From Cupriavidus nantongensis (GTDB lineage: Bacteria; Pseudomonadota; Gammaproteobacteria; Burkholderiales; Burkholderiaceae), in assembly GCF_001598055.1 (NCBI RefSeq), contig NZ_CP014844.1:4367642-4431641 (forward strand): DNA of 64,000 bases. Reading direction: 5' to 3'. Below, piece after piece: positions 63,985 through 64,000 of the stretch (position 1 is the first letter of the stretch; every line of letters begins with the position of its first letter). The notes beneath the pieces are model-generated. The model ran no database searches and was not told the DNA's origin. It worked only from the letters and a program-made list of their open reading frames with translations. Position numbers and translations under genes: made by a program.

Positions 63985-64000
63985 ATGCCTGTAGAGCTAA
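63985..64000 (+). CDS. Start of a further gene, cut by the window edge
   Basis: ATG CCT GTA GAG CTA follows AGAAGGGA at 10 nt and continues past the window. It lies 87 bp after the flavoprotein stop in the same direction, probably in the same operon. A 21-codon frame at 63929-63994 overlaps it out of frame and looks like chance. Confidence 0.4.

Noticed and set aside
63929..63994. 21-codon frame after the flavoprotein gene
   Set aside because: Overlaps the next gene's start out of frame and has no family or clear ribosome site.

Overview
The window looks like chromosomal DNA of a Cupriavidus-type betaproteobacterium (Burkholderiaceae). GC is high with strong third-position G/C bias. The 16S and 23S sequences are betaproteobacterial, and the gene content fits: a Bug-family solute receptor, an Omp32-type porin, paaG/paaI/paaK, trpEGDC, and TetR/MarR-controlled fatty-acid genes. 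Most of the window is ordinary, densely packed housekeeping and transport DNA.

Layout. 1-4330: start of the division and cell-wall (dcw) cluster on the minus strand (mraZ, rsmH, ftsL, ftsI, murE) with a four-box MraZ operator upstream. 4620-9015: coq7, a porin, a Bug receptor, a MarR regulator and a coupled lipoprotein. 9092-16425: fadD, a TetR regulator, an aminopeptidase/molybdopterin-oxidoreductase pair, and an orphan LivK-type receptor. 16451-25760: a complete peptide-type ABC transporter, an M20 amidohydrolase, and DUF2891 and DUF3047 proteins. 26011-30954: an rRNA operon on the minus strand (16S, 23S, 5S). 30953-31461: an internal piece of a spore-maturation-like membrane protein gene joined directly to the broken 16S. 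31629-37754: enoyl-CoA hydratase, a polar amino-acid ABC transporter, and paaG-paaI-paaK behind a TetR-type palindrome. 37760-47497: mltA, apaG, rpe-gph, a trp leader peptide and trpEGDC, a CYTH phosphatase, ung and acyP. 47715-52049: a fused ABC permease with its ATPase, then an IS110-family element. 52190-61616: a FUSC membrane protein, M61 peptidase, AcuI-like reductase, DsbC, a UbiH-type hydroxylase, a small secreted repeat protein and YchF. 61617-64000: a lower-GC segment, probably acquired, with a FOXRED2-like flavoprotein and the start of another gene.

Two regions deserve most attention. The first is the IS110 element at 50835-52049. Removing it restores a perfect 12-bp REP-like stem. 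CT dinucleotides flank both ends. Joining the ends in a circle would create a -35/-10 pair with a 17-bp spacer. The 5' noncoding end holds segments matching both the target and the donor DNA, as expected of a bridge RNA.

The second is the rRNA operon, which is abnormal in four ways. The 16S lacks about 100 nt at its 5' end and is fused to a foreign gene fragment. The 16S-23S spacer has no tRNA genes. The 23S lacks much of the GTPase-associated centre. Helix 45 carries an intervening-sequence-like insert. Either this is a degenerate rrn copy or the assembly is wrong here, and sequence alone cannot decide.

Other regulatory structure: a Trp-rich leader peptide before trpE with mutually exclusive hairpins, and 10-bp-spaced MraZ boxes. 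No CRISPR array or intact tRNA gene was seen.
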